In this document: one piece after another, positions 24,472-34,000 of the stretch | Layout of the letters: each line of letters starts with the position of its first letter | How positions within the stretch are numbered: the stretch's first letter is position 1 | NCBI GenBank assembly: GCA_964602595.1 | Contig: CAZRRO010000008.1 | Coordinates: 212,346-276,345 of the forward strand | Source of the DNA: CAIWAH01 sp964602595 | Lineage (GTDB): Bacteria; Verrucomicrobiota; Verrucomicrobiia; Limisphaerales; UBA9464 | Direction: 5' to 3' | Length of the DNA stretch: 64,000 bases | Notes under the pieces: model-generated | Told to the model about the DNA's origin: nothing | Database searches by the model: none | Seen by the model: only the letters and a program-made list of their open reading frames with translations | Program-made: the position numbers and the translations under genes

Positions 24472-25701
24472 ATGCGCAAATTCTCGCCGCGAGCCGTCAC
24501 GCTGCTCCCCTTGCTGGTCGCCCTGCTGGCGGGCTTCGGTTGCGTTTCCCGGCCGCCCGCCGCCCGCGTCACCGGCCCGTGGAACCTTGCCGCGCTCGCG
24601 AACACTCCAGCAGTCGAATGGGGTAAAACCGACGGCCTGGTGCAGGAGGTCTTCTACGCCGGTGAACCGCTAAACGGGAAACCGACCCGAGTCTTCGCCT
24701 ATCTCGGTCGACCGTGGGACCTACGCATAGGAAATCCTCAACCTGTTCGCCGGCCAGCCATGGTGCTGGTGCATGGCGGCGGTGGAAAGGCGTTCAAAGA
24801 ATGGGCGGAACATTGGGCTCGCAGCGGCTACGTTGCGTTGGCCATGGACCTTTCCGGCAATGGCCCCAACGGGCGTCTGCCCGACGGCGGGCCGGACCAA
24901 GCCGATGCGGTGAAATTCCGCGACTTCACCGACTCCGACGCGACCAACATGTGGACCTACCATGCCGTCGCCGCCGTGGTGCGGGGACATTCGTTGCTCC
25001 GTTCGCTGCCCGACGTGGACCCCGAACACATTGGCATTACCGGCATCAGTTGGGGTGGTTACCTGACCTGCATCGTGGCAGGCATTGATCCGCGGCTGAA
25101 GGTGGCTGTGCCCGTCTACGGTTGTGGATTCCTGGGCGACAACAGCGTGTGGACGGCTGGTTCGCTGGCGGCCATGACGCCGGAGGCCCGCCAACGCTGG
25201 CTTCGCCTGTTCGATCCCAGCCAATATCTCGGCGGCGTGCGCTGCCCGACCCTGTTCCTCAATGGCACCACGGACTTCGCCTATCCGCTCGACAGCTACC
25301 AACGGTCCTACCGTCTGGTTCCTCCACAACACCGGAACGTTTCGGTGGTCGTGGACCTGCCGCACGGACACATATGGACGTTTCCGGAAGTAGATGCCTT
25401 CGTGGACAGCGTGCTGCGGAAGGGGAAACCACCGCTGGCGATTTTCGAGACCGAATTGAAGGGACAGGTCCTATCCGCGGCGGTCGGAGACCCGGCCCGC
25501 CTGCGCGACGCCACCCTGTGTTACACCACCGATGTCGGTCCGTGGCAGAAGCGGCGTTGGCAAACGGTCCCCGCCCGAATCGACGGGCACGGCATCGCGG
25601 CCGAACTCCCCACCATGCGGCCGCTGGTCGCCTTCCTGGCCGCGACCGACACCAACGGCCTGCGTCGAAGTAGCGAACATGTCGAACTGCCCGCTCGCTG
25701 A
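24472..25701 (+). CDS. Alpha/beta-hydrolase lipoprotein, acetyl-xylan-esterase-like
   Basis: A 409-residue protein with a lipoprotein signal (LLVALLAGFGC, Cys about 24). The alpha/beta-hydrolase core shows the oxyanion strand VLVHGGGGKAF, the nucleophile elbow GISWGG (Ser about 190), the acid region LFLNGTTDFAYP and a catalytic His in LPHGHIW. The layout matches prolyl-oligopeptidase-like or acetyl-xylan esterases anchored in the envelope; a C-terminal beta region of about 80 residues follows. Substrate unknown, carbohydrate esters likely. ATG 24472 gives a proper signal peptide. Confidence 0.82.
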   Translation: MRKFSPRAVTLLPLLVALLAGFGCVSRPPAARVTGPWNLAALANTPAVEWGKTDGLVQEVFYAGEPLNGKPTRVFAYLGRPWDLRIGNPQPVRRPAMVLVHGGGGKAFKEWAEHWARSGYVALAMDLSGNGPNGRLPDGGPDQADAVKFRDFTDSDATNMWTYHAVAAVVRGHSLLRSLPDVDPEHIGITGISWGGYLTCIVAGIDPRLKVAVPVYGCGFLGDNSVWTAGSLAAMTPEARQRWLRLFDPSQYLGGVRCPTLFLNGTTDFAYPLDSYQRSYRLVPPQHRNVSVVVDLPHGHIWTFPEVDAFVDSVLRKGKPPLAIFETELKGQVLSAAVGDPARLRDATLCYTTDVGPWQKRRWQTVPARIDGHGIAAELPTMRPLVAFLAATDTNGLRRSSEHVELPAR

Positions 25702-25716
25702 CCGGAGAGACTCAGC

Positions 25717-28700
25717 TCACGGCAGCGCCCGCAACTGGCCCGCGGCATTTACCGCCCAGAACCCCACGCCGTCGAAGCCGCCTTCCACCACGAGTTGGCG
25801 GATCTGTTTCGCTTCCAGTTCGGCCAACTGCGCCGCATTCACGGCCGGATCCAGCCGCGGCTCGAACAGGAAGGTTTCCCAGAAGTTGTGATGGCCGGGC
25901 GAGTAGGTCTGCGCGGCGCCGGCGCGCAGGATGAGGGGTTCGCTGGTCAGGCCGATGATACGGGTCTCGACGAAGCCGAGGTTCGGGGCGGTGTAGCCGG
26001 CACTCGGGCCTTTCGGCGGCTGGGGCCACCAGAACTGCGGCTGGACCACGACCTGGGACTTGTTCGTGAAGGCCCGGTTCTGGAGCAACGAATCCGACCG
26101 GATGACCGGGCATGGGATCAGCAGAACGGTATCATTCAGCGTCGTGCTCGGGCCGGAGAAATCGAAGGTCGCCTGCGGGGCGGCATACTTCGCCTCCAGG
26201 GTGAGCATGAAGTCCCGCACGGTTACCCACGGCGCCTGCGGGGCGGTGGCCGAGCGAATCACCGGGGTCGTCAGCGTCAGCACCCGTCGGTTTGCACCCA
26301 AACCGACGGCCCAGGAATCGCGCAGGTCATCGCCGCTCCGGCCGTGCTTGAACTCCGGCCAGGAGCTGACGTCGTTGGTGAGCCGGACCACTTCGTCGCC
26401 GATCCGGGAGACGAATTGCCCCTCGGTGTAGATCGACGTCGTGAGGTTGGCCTCGGTAAGCCGGCGGGACCCGGAGGTTAGATTCAGTTCGCACTTCAGC
26501 CGATGTTTCGCGAACACGTCGGAGTATTCCCCTTCCAGCACGCAAAGCGTTTCCGTCGTCGGCAGAAGGAAGGTCGTAATCGGGGTCGCCTTGGGCTGGG
26601 GCAACGGCCGGACCTGCTTCAGGTCCAGTGTGCCCGGCGCGACCCGCTTGTATTCGAAGTCGAGGGCGAACTCCGTCTTCGTCGGGAACATCTGGGCGTA
26701 GCCGTTGGCCACCGTGGCAAGGAGGCTGACCAATTGCTGGTAGTCGGTCTCCCACCGCATGACGTAGCCGCCCAGCGGCACCCGGGCCGAACTCTGCCGC
26801 AAGGCCACGGAGGTGAAGCCGCCGGAACGGTAAAAGTCCACGGTCTCCGGTCGCGCCGCATTGTCGGGGTTCGTAATGGACTCGGCCCCAAGTTGCGATA
26901 CAAGCCGGCCGTCGAGCGACACACTGCCGAACTGCTTCTGCCAATTCACCGTCGCCACGCCGTTGGCCATTTCAATCTCGTCCGGATACGAGTGGTGCAC
27001 GAGCACGGCCATACCGACTTCGTCCTCCTTCACGCCACGGCGGAGGCGTTCAAGGAAAGCGTTGTCGTTGTAGAAGCTCGCGTAGACCCGCTGGATTGCC
27101 CGGAACACGCCGCGCTCGTTGCTCTCCGTCGGGTCACACGCCGACGGCCCGGCGGCGTCAGCATCAAGCTCGTCCGCGAGGCAGCCGCTGAAGCTGTCGT
27201 AGAGCCCCGCCCCAGTGAAGTCTTCGCCATCCTCGACGTTGGTCGAACTGCGGAACCGCAGTTTCCGCGTGCCGTCGAAGCCCGCGTTGGTCAGCGCCCC
27301 GAGAATGGCCGCCTGCTGGGCGGCGGAAAACTTCGCGGTTTTCGTGAAGGTGTCCCGCACCGCGAGCAGGCGCACTTGGGCAGAAAGGACATCGTTGGCA
27401 TCGGTGAGGCCGTTCAGCCGGAAGGCGATCTCCTCCCGCAGCGTGCGACCACTGGGGAGCGCTTGCGCCAGGAACTCGTCCCACAGGTCAAATGTCAGGG
27501 CTATGGCCGGCTCCGAGTTGGCCGGCACGACGCGGCGCAGCAGACCGTAGTTGGCCGCCTTGCCGCCGACGTGGCGGACCGCGTCGGGACGCAGCTCCTG
27601 CACGTTCGTGGCGATGAGCCCGAGCGCCTGCTTGGGCACGTAGCGGATCGGGGTCGGCAGCTTGAGCGCGAGCAGGTCGTCCCGGACGGCCGCCGGCAAC
27701 TGGCCTTCGACATCAATCAACGTCGCCGTCGCGAAGAACAGTTGTTCCGTCCGCAGGGCGACTTCGCGGCCGGCGAGTGCCAGTGCCTCGGCCCGCTTGG
27801 CCGGGTCGGCAAACCAGACGAACGGCACGCCGTGCCCTTGGGCCAGGATGGCGACGTGCGAATTGGGCGTAGCCGGCGCCAGCGTGATGATACCCGCCAC
27901 GAACGGCACCTCCGCCGGCACCGCGTCCGTCAGCAGGATGTCCGTGGCGCGCAGGCGGCCGCTGGCGTAGGCCGAGTGGATCTCAGCCGTCGGCACGTAG
28001 GTTAGCCGGCCCAAGGCCCAGCCGGCGCTGTAAACCGCGTCGCTGGTCAGCCAGCGTTCCGACGACGAGACTTCAAATCCCGCCGCGGCCAGCCAGTCGC
28101 GATTCGCCTGCGCGGTCGGGACCTGCTCGAACGTGGGCAAGTAGAACGCACGAGTCCCGGCCGGCGCACGCACGGCCGCCTCCACGAGCCGCAGCCACCG
28201 CAGGACTTCGTCACGGGTGAACGCATCCTGGCCCACGAACTGGATGCCGAATTCGCCCCGTCCGTCGCCGGGCACCAGCACCGCCCCGAGCACGGCGAGC
28301 TGATTGGTCCGGTGCAGCGTGCGTTGGTCGAAGTCGGCACGCGACATCCCGAGGAACGGCGCCAGCCGCAGCTTGGCGTAGTTGTAGTGAAAGGGATGTT
28401 TGTTGCTGTCCTGGAACCACACTCGCGTCTCGTCGCCGAGCAGGATGGCGAACTTCACCCAGTTGACCCCCGGTTCGCCGAACGACGCAAAGGTGGGCAC
28501 CACAAACGGATCATCAGGCAGGGTCAGCTGGTTCCGGCCATCGTCCGCAGCGGTCTTGGTCCGGCTGACGACCCGGAAATAGCGGGCGATGTTCGTGGGC
28601 GCGGTCACGTCGGCGAAGTCGAACGCACCGCCGTGAAACACCGCCGCCTCGGTCCACGCGGAGAGATCCGGCGAAGCTTGGAGCACCTGCACGCGGTTGG

Positions 28701-28830
28701 ACTCGCCGGCCGAACGGAGGTGAAGCCACCCATGGACATCGGGCGGCGCAACTTCCAGCCCAGCCGCCTGGAGTGCCAGGCCGATGCTCCACCCGACGAC
28801 AGCCGCCAGCCAACGAGGCCAAGGACTCAT
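25717..28830 (-). CDS. Secreted PEP/pyruvate-binding (PPDK N-terminal) domain protein
   Basis: A 1,037-residue protein with a signal peptide (MSPWPRWLAAVVGWSIGLAL). The first 200 residues look like a beta domain (HLRSAGESNRVQVLQASPDL). The centre has TPNSHVAILAQGHGVPFVWF, resembling the mobile phosphohistidine domain, and then the ATP-grasp pyruvate-phosphate-dikinase fold: VGGKAANYGLL and RSSTNVEDGEDFTGAGLYDS, plus LDFEYK and DLKQVRPLP. PPDK-type enzymes are cytosolic; an exported version without obvious ATP access is odd. I start at ATG 28830 because it gives the signal peptide; the frame is open 300 bp further but looks non-coding. Function outside the cytoplasm unknown. Confidence 0.8.
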   Translation of the reverse strand: MSPWPRWLAAVVGWSIGLALQAAGLEVAPPDVHGWLHLRSAGESNRVQVLQASPDLSAWTEAAVFHGGAFDFADVTAPTNIARYFRVVSRTKTAADDGRNQLTLPDDPFVVPTFASFGEPGVNWVKFAILLGDETRVWFQDSNKHPFHYNYAKLRLAPFLGMSRADFDQRTLHRTNQLAVLGAVLVPGDGRGEFGIQFVGQDAFTRDEVLRWLRLVEAAVRAPAGTRAFYLPTFEQVPTAQANRDWLAAAGFEVSSSERWLTSDAVYSAGWALGRLTYVPTAEIHSAYASGRLRATDILLTDAVPAEVPFVAGIITLAPATPNSHVAILAQGHGVPFVWFADPAKRAEALALAGREVALRTEQLFFATATLIDVEGQLPAAVRDDLLALKLPTPIRYVPKQALGLIATNVQELRPDAVRHVGGKAANYGLLRRVVPANSEPAIALTFDLWDEFLAQALPSGRTLREEIAFRLNGLTDANDVLSAQVRLLAVRDTFTKTAKFSAAQQAAILGALTNAGFDGTRKLRFRSSTNVEDGEDFTGAGLYDSFSGCLADELDADAAGPSACDPTESNERGVFRAIQRVYASFYNDNAFLERLRRGVKEDEVGMAVLVHHSYPDEIEMANGVATVNWQKQFGSVSLDGRLVSQLGAESITNPDNAARPETVDFYRSGGFTSVALRQSSARVPLGGYVMRWETDYQQLVSLLATVANGYAQMFPTKTEFALDFEYKRVAPGTLDLKQVRPLPQPKATPITTFLLPTTETLCVLEGEYSDVFAKHRLKCELNLTSGSRRLTEANLTTSIYTEGQFVSRIGDEVVRLTNDVSSWPEFKHGRSGDDLRDSWAVGLGANRRVLTLTTPVIRSATAPQAPWVTVRDFMLTLEAKYAAPQATFDFSGPSTTLNDTVLLIPCPVIRSDSLLQNRAFTNKSQVVVQPQFWWPQPPKGPSAGYTAPNLGFVETRIIGLTSEPLILRAGAAQTYSPGHHNFWETFLFEPRLDPAVNAAQLAELEAKQIRQLVVEGGFDGVGFWAVNAAGQLRALP

Positions 28831-29000
28831 GCCCGCAGCGTGACTTTTGGGTGGCCGGGTGCAAGCGGAGCGTGACGGCTGCGACGTGGGACCGGGAGAG
28901 CGTGTTTCCGAAGGCATGATGCACCCGATTATCCGCCGAGCGTGCGGTTTCGGATGCACCGACGGTTCCGTAGAACAGGCGGTCCGATGGCCATTCTGGC

Positions 29001-30395
29001 CTACTTGCCGTCGCGGATCGTCACCTGGCCGAGCCGGGAGTTGTTGATGGACTCGGCCAGCAGGCGGGCGGCTTCCTGCGGGGCGTGAAAGCCCATGGAG
29101 TTTTCCGCCTCGATGAAGTCGAGATACCACTGGGCCTTGCGCTGATAATCCTGCGCCTTGGCGAGGGCGTTGGTGGCGGCGCCGCTGGCCTTGGCTGCCT
29201 TGAGGTCCTTGATCAGGTCCATCAGGGCGTCCATCGCCTGGTTCCGCATCTTGAAGGTGCGGTCCTGGATGGTCTCGACGCGGGCCTTAAGTTCCGCCTC
29301 GGGCCATTTGTGGCAGGTCTGGCAGGCGTGGTTGAGGTTCAGCATCGGACTGCGGACGTGGTGGTCGCTGATCTTGGTGGCGCCAACGCGCTTGAACGGC
29401 ATGTGGCAGTCGGCGCAGGCGACGCCGGAGCGGGCGTGGATGCCCTGGTTCCACAGCTCGAACTCGGGGTGCTGGGCCTTGAGAACCGGCGCGCCGCTGT
29501 CCGCATGGGTCCAGTCCTTGTGGCCGACCTCGTCGTAGTAGGCGAGAATCTTGTCCGCCTCGAGACCGTTGTGCCACGGATAGACAAGCCGCTTCTCGGG
29601 TCCCTTGAAGTAGTATTCGACGTGGCATTGGCCGCAGACGTAGGAGCGCAATTCCTGGCGGGTCGCGTCGCGGTTTACGTCGTAATCCTTCACGCCCTGA
29701 CCGGCTTTCAGGGCCTTCATGCCCTCGATGAAGCCGGGGCGGGTGATGCGCAGCGCCATCGTCTGCGAATCATGGCAGTCGATGCAGGTGACCGGATGCT
29801 CCACGTGCGTCCGAGCCTCGGTGTAGGGCATCTGGTTCATCTTCTCGAAGCCCTTGGTGAGGTCACCCTCGCCCAGTTTCTTGTAGGGCACATAGACGGA
29901 GCCATGGCAGTGCATGCAGGTGCCCGGCTGCTTCACCACTTGCTGGCGTTCGGTGAAGGTCTGGTCGTCGAGCATGAAGGCGTGGCCGCGTTCCTCGCGG
30001 AAATCCTTCGAGAAGGCATAGCCGGCCCACAGGGTTTTGAGCCGGGGATCCTCCTCGAGGCGCGACTGTGCCACGGTGGAGCGGGGGTCGGCGCCGGTCG
30101 GCGTGCGGGGCACGGCTTCGCTGCCGCCGTATTTCGTGCGCTGCTGGTCCACCGTGCGTTTGTAGTCGTCGTATTGGAACGGGAAGTTTTTCCCCCACAC
30201 CGAGGGGTCGGTGGTGTCATCGGTGAGTTCCACGACCCGGAAGAAGGGGTTCCTCCCCTCCTGCTTGCGCTCCATGATGTTGGTCAGGAATGCCAGGCCG
30301 ACAACGGTCACGCCGATGGCGACCAGGATGACCAGCAGCGAGACGCGGAAAGCCTGGCTGCGGGTCCGGGCAGGGATGGGAGTTTCGGTATTCAT
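29001..30395 (-). CDS. nrfA: Cytochrome c552 nitrite reductase, catalytic subunit
   Basis: A 464-residue pentahaem cytochrome c of the NrfA family, anchored or exported by an N-terminal helix (VSLLVILVAIGVTVVGLAFL). Five haem motifs are visible: CMHCH (about 157), CIDCH, CGQCH, CADCH, CQTCH. NrfA reduces nitrite to ammonia with six electrons in the periplasm. In most NrfA the first motif, which carries the catalytic haem, is CXXCK; here it is CMHCH, so the catalytic haem would have a histidine in that motif, as in a minority clade. nrfH lies 18 bp upstream on the same strand, giving the standard nrfHA operon. Confidence 0.93.
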   Translation of the reverse strand: MNTETPIPARTRSQAFRVSLLVILVAIGVTVVGLAFLTNIMERKQEGRNPFFRVVELTDDTTDPSVWGKNFPFQYDDYKRTVDQQRTKYGGSEAVPRTPTGADPRSTVAQSRLEEDPRLKTLWAGYAFSKDFREERGHAFMLDDQTFTERQQVVKQPGTCMHCHGSVYVPYKKLGEGDLTKGFEKMNQMPYTEARTHVEHPVTCIDCHDSQTMALRITRPGFIEGMKALKAGQGVKDYDVNRDATRQELRSYVCGQCHVEYYFKGPEKRLVYPWHNGLEADKILAYYDEVGHKDWTHADSGAPVLKAQHPEFELWNQGIHARSGVACADCHMPFKRVGATKISDHHVRSPMLNLNHACQTCHKWPEAELKARVETIQDRTFKMRNQAMDALMDLIKDLKAAKASGAATNALAKAQDYQRKAQWYLDFIEAENSMGFHAPQEAARLLAESINNSRLGQVTIRDGK

Positions 30396-30413
30396 GGCGA
30401 AGGGATTGGCGGT

Positions 30414-30878
30414 TCAGCGGCGTGGGTGACCGACGTCGCCGTGGCATTGCAGGCAGGCCGTCTGCCCGTTGCCGGCGTGAGCCTCGATGGCCTCGACGAT
30501 CGGCGTATGGCATTTGCGGCAGGCGGATTCGGTGACGCGGCGGTTGCGTTCCGTGATGCGGAGCGGGTCGGGGAAGTTGCCGGTCGTGAAGTAGAGCGAG
30601 TGGAAGAAACCGTTCTCGGCCTTGGTGAGATACTTGGGAATCAGGCCGGGCGGGGTGTGGCAGTCGTTGCAGGTCGCCACGGACCGGTGGCTCGACTTGA
30701 TCCACGCGTCGTAGTGGTCCTGCATGATGTGGCAGTTGGCGCAGGCTTGGGGATTGTTGGTCAGATACGACCCGCCCTTGGCATAGACGAACGTGTAAAG
30801 ACCACCGCCGACGGCAACGCCGAGGGCCACGCCGGCCGAAATGCCCCAGAGCTTGGTATTGCGGGTCAGGTCTTTCAC
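30414..30878 (-). CDS. nrfH: NrfH tetrahaem quinol dehydrogenase subunit
   Basis: A 154-residue NapC/NirT-type cytochrome: one N-terminal membrane anchor (LWGISAGVALGVAVGGGLYTF) and four haem motifs (CANCH, CNDCH, CRKCH, CLQCH). The first reads CANCHIM, the CXXCHxM form that gives Met ligation in NrfH. It takes electrons from menaquinol and passes them to NrfA. GTG 30878 is the start. First gene of the nrfHA operon. Confidence 0.93.
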   Translation of the reverse strand: MKDLTRNTKLWGISAGVALGVAVGGGLYTFVYAKGGSYLTNNPQACANCHIMQDHYDAWIKSSHRSVATCNDCHTPPGLIPKYLTKAENGFFHSLYFTTGNFPDPLRITERNRRVTESACRKCHTPIVEAIEAHAGNGQTACLQCHGDVGHPRR

Positions 30879-31099
30879 GATGCAAGGGCACCATCGCCCG
30901 CCCCCACCGGCACTGGCAATGACTTCGGCCGGATAGTTTGACCGCCATCAAACTTTGGTCCGAAGGGGCCGCGGCAAAGGTGTCGTGAACCCGGACCGGG
31001 GCTAGGAATTGCGCGAGGGATTCGACCGCGTCACCGCCTGAGCTAGGCCGGGCGGCGCGGTGATTCCACCGCGCCACCCCGCAGCCATGTGCCCGCCAC

Positions 31100-34000
31100 T
31101 CAGTAGATCTTCACGGTGATGGGCGCGGTGGCGGCGGTGTTGCCGCCGGAGTCGAGGGCGCGGGCCTGGACGGTGACGATGCCGGGGGTGGCGGGGACCT
31201 TCCAGCGGGGCTTGAAGGGATAGCGGTAGGCGCTGGCCACCACCTCGCCGTTCACCAGCAGGTCCACGTGGCGCACGAGGATGTCATCTTGGGCGTCCAC
31301 CCGGACGGTGAGGGTCTGGCCGCCGGCGAGGTCGATCCCGGGCACGCCGGGGATTTCGTCGGCCGGCGGCGTGAGGGACACGGTAGGGGCGATGCCCGCC
31401 CGGTCGGGCACCGTGTAGCGCACCACGTTGATGCCGCCGGGGATGCGGAACAGGGTCTGGATCACCCGACTCCCCGTCGGGATCAGCGCAAAGCCGTCAT
31501 GCGGCACAATGGAAACAGCAACCGGCGAAACGGCCAACGATTCGAGGAACCGGGTGGTATCGGTCTCGTCGGTGGTGTCGTAGAGGGTCAGCGCCTGGCC
31601 AGCCCCCAGCGGAGTGAAGGTCAAAAGGTTGTTGGCGCCGTCGTGGTCCAGTTGGAACACGGTGGGCTCGCTCATCGGGGTGACGAGTTCGCGAGGCGCG
31701 GCCGCGTCGGTGACGTCATACGCTTCCCAGCCCCAGAAGGTGCCCACGTAGAGGCGGTCGCCAACCAGCTTCGCATCAAAGACGGCGACGCTGTCGCGCG
31801 TAGTTTTCAGGCGGAAGTCGGTGCTAGAGATCTCCCCCAAGCCGGCGGCGGCCGAGGTGAACACCTTGAGTCGACGGACCAGGTAGTCAGTGTCGAAGAT
31901 GGAACCGATTATGTCGGGAGGGATGATGGCCTCCGAAACGGTGTAAACGTGATGTTCATCTGCTTGGACGGCGGAAAAACGTCCGCCCCAGCTTTCCGCG
32001 ATGCGTTCCTCGACCAATTCGCCCGTCGGGGCCCGGAAAACCATCAGGTGGCTTTCGTTGCCCGAGATCGTGCTGATGACGTAGGCATACCCGCCCCGCA
32101 AGACCGGGCGGCCAAAGGTGTTCCCCGGGAACCGCTGATGAAACAGGACCTTCGGCTCACGGGGATTGCTCACGTCGAAGAACCAGAGGTTTTCGCTGGA
32201 AGTGGCGACCAGCATGCCGTCTTCCACGTCCAGCCATCGCAGGTGATTGAGGTTTCCATGTCCGAGGATGATCAGTTTTTCGGTCTCGAGATGGGTGACG
32301 AAGCTCAAGGTCGGCTTCGGAGTCCACTCGTAGACGACCAGGCCGTCCCCAAACATTGAACCAAAGACGTAGTTGCCCTCCGCGACGCAGTCCCCGATCG
32401 AAAACAGGTTGGTGTAACCCGGGGGCGGCTTGCTCGTGCCGTAGACCTGGAGGCGGGCGGGGGAGAGCGGATTGCTGTCTGCGCCGTCCTGGCGGGCGTC
32501 ACCGTCGGTATCGGGGTTGGCCGGGTCGGTGCCGGCGAGCCACTCCACGCTGTCGGGGATGTCATCGGTGTCGGTGTCTTGGGTGAAGTTCGCGGGCATC
32601 TGCCGCTCCAGCTTCAGCTTGAGCAGCGGGAATGGCGTTTCTGTGCCGGCGGGGGAGGACAGGAAGTCGGTCTGGCCAAATACGCCCCCGTTGCCGCGGG
32701 TATAGGCTTCCAGGTGGTAGAGTGTGTCCGGTTGCAGCGGCGGGAGGTTGAAGAACCCGCTGGCGCCGAGCGAAAGCAGATTTGTCGTGCCGCCGCCGAC
32801 CACCGCCGCCCAGCCGCCGCCGAAGCCGCCCGACGCGACGAACAGCTGGCTGCGGAACTCCTCGAAGCCCGGCACCGTGTCCTTGATGCCCTGCGCAAGC
32901 TCAGCCAAGCCGTCCATTTGGAACTGCAACTCCTCGATGGTCGTCAGCGCGTTGGTCACCGCCTCGCCGAAGGCGGCCTTGAACTCCGGCGTCAGGGCCA
33001 GCGGCACGCCCGCGCGCTGGGCGCCGCCCGAGGCGGCGGCGGAGTCGAGGAGGTGGCACACCACGTCCATGCCGGCGCTGAGCAGGTCCACGCCGATTTC
33101 ACCGGTGCTGATGCTCTCGGCCAGGGTCTGGAGGGTTTCCAGGGCCAGCTTGGTGTTCTCGAACTTCGTGCAGTTGGTCTCGATGTCGAAGCCCTGGCTG
33201 GCGGCGCAGGTCTTGGCGCTGTCCGAGCACGAGATGTCGAGGGCGAGGCTGAGCCCGCCCACCAGGCACCCGAACGCGTCCACGGCTTCCTTCGCCGGGT
33301 TGGCGGTGTTGGCGACGTCCAGGGCGCCCTTGAAGATCTGGATGCCCGCTTTAGCCGTGTTGCAGATGCCGGCAAAGACACCCATCGGGTCACCGGCCTG
33401 GGCGGCCGCGTTGGCATCCTTCAACGCTTGGGCGTAGTCGTAGAGGCCGGTGCCGAAGTCGATCGCGGCGTCGCCGAGTTCGCCGATGCCGAGCAGGTCA
33501 GCGACGCACGGGCCGAGGTCGCTGATGACGTTGACCAGGTCGCCGCCTTCCCAGGTGAAGCAGTTCGGGGCTGGTGCCGGGGCGGCGGGGCCGGGGACGA
33601 GGCCGTTGCCGGAGACACCGTGCCAGCCGGGCTGGCGGATGCCGTAGCCGGGGTCGGAGACGACGTAGTCGCCGTCCGCGGTGACGGTCGCCGGGCCGGC
33701 GGCCTGCCAGCGGCCGGTGTCGTGGTTGAAGCTCCACAGGGTGGTCTTGGCGCCCGGGGCCAGCTCCTGCCCGGTGACGGGGTCGGGCAAGTTCGGGAAC
33801 TTAGCCCGCACGGGTTCCGCAAAGTTCATCGGGCCCGAGGTCTGGATCGTGATGACCAGCGGCAGGTTCAGCCCGGGGGGCAAGGGCTCCGGCAGCCGGT
33901 CGGGCGGCACCGCCGCCAGCCCGATGCGGCCGCCGCGCGTGCCGGCGTCGTCGAACAGGGCGTTGGGCGGGATGGTGAGCTCGACGCCCGCGAGCAGGGG

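Noticed and set aside
26503..28005. 500-codon plus-strand open frame
   Set aside because: Antisense to the PPDK-type gene, with no motifs.
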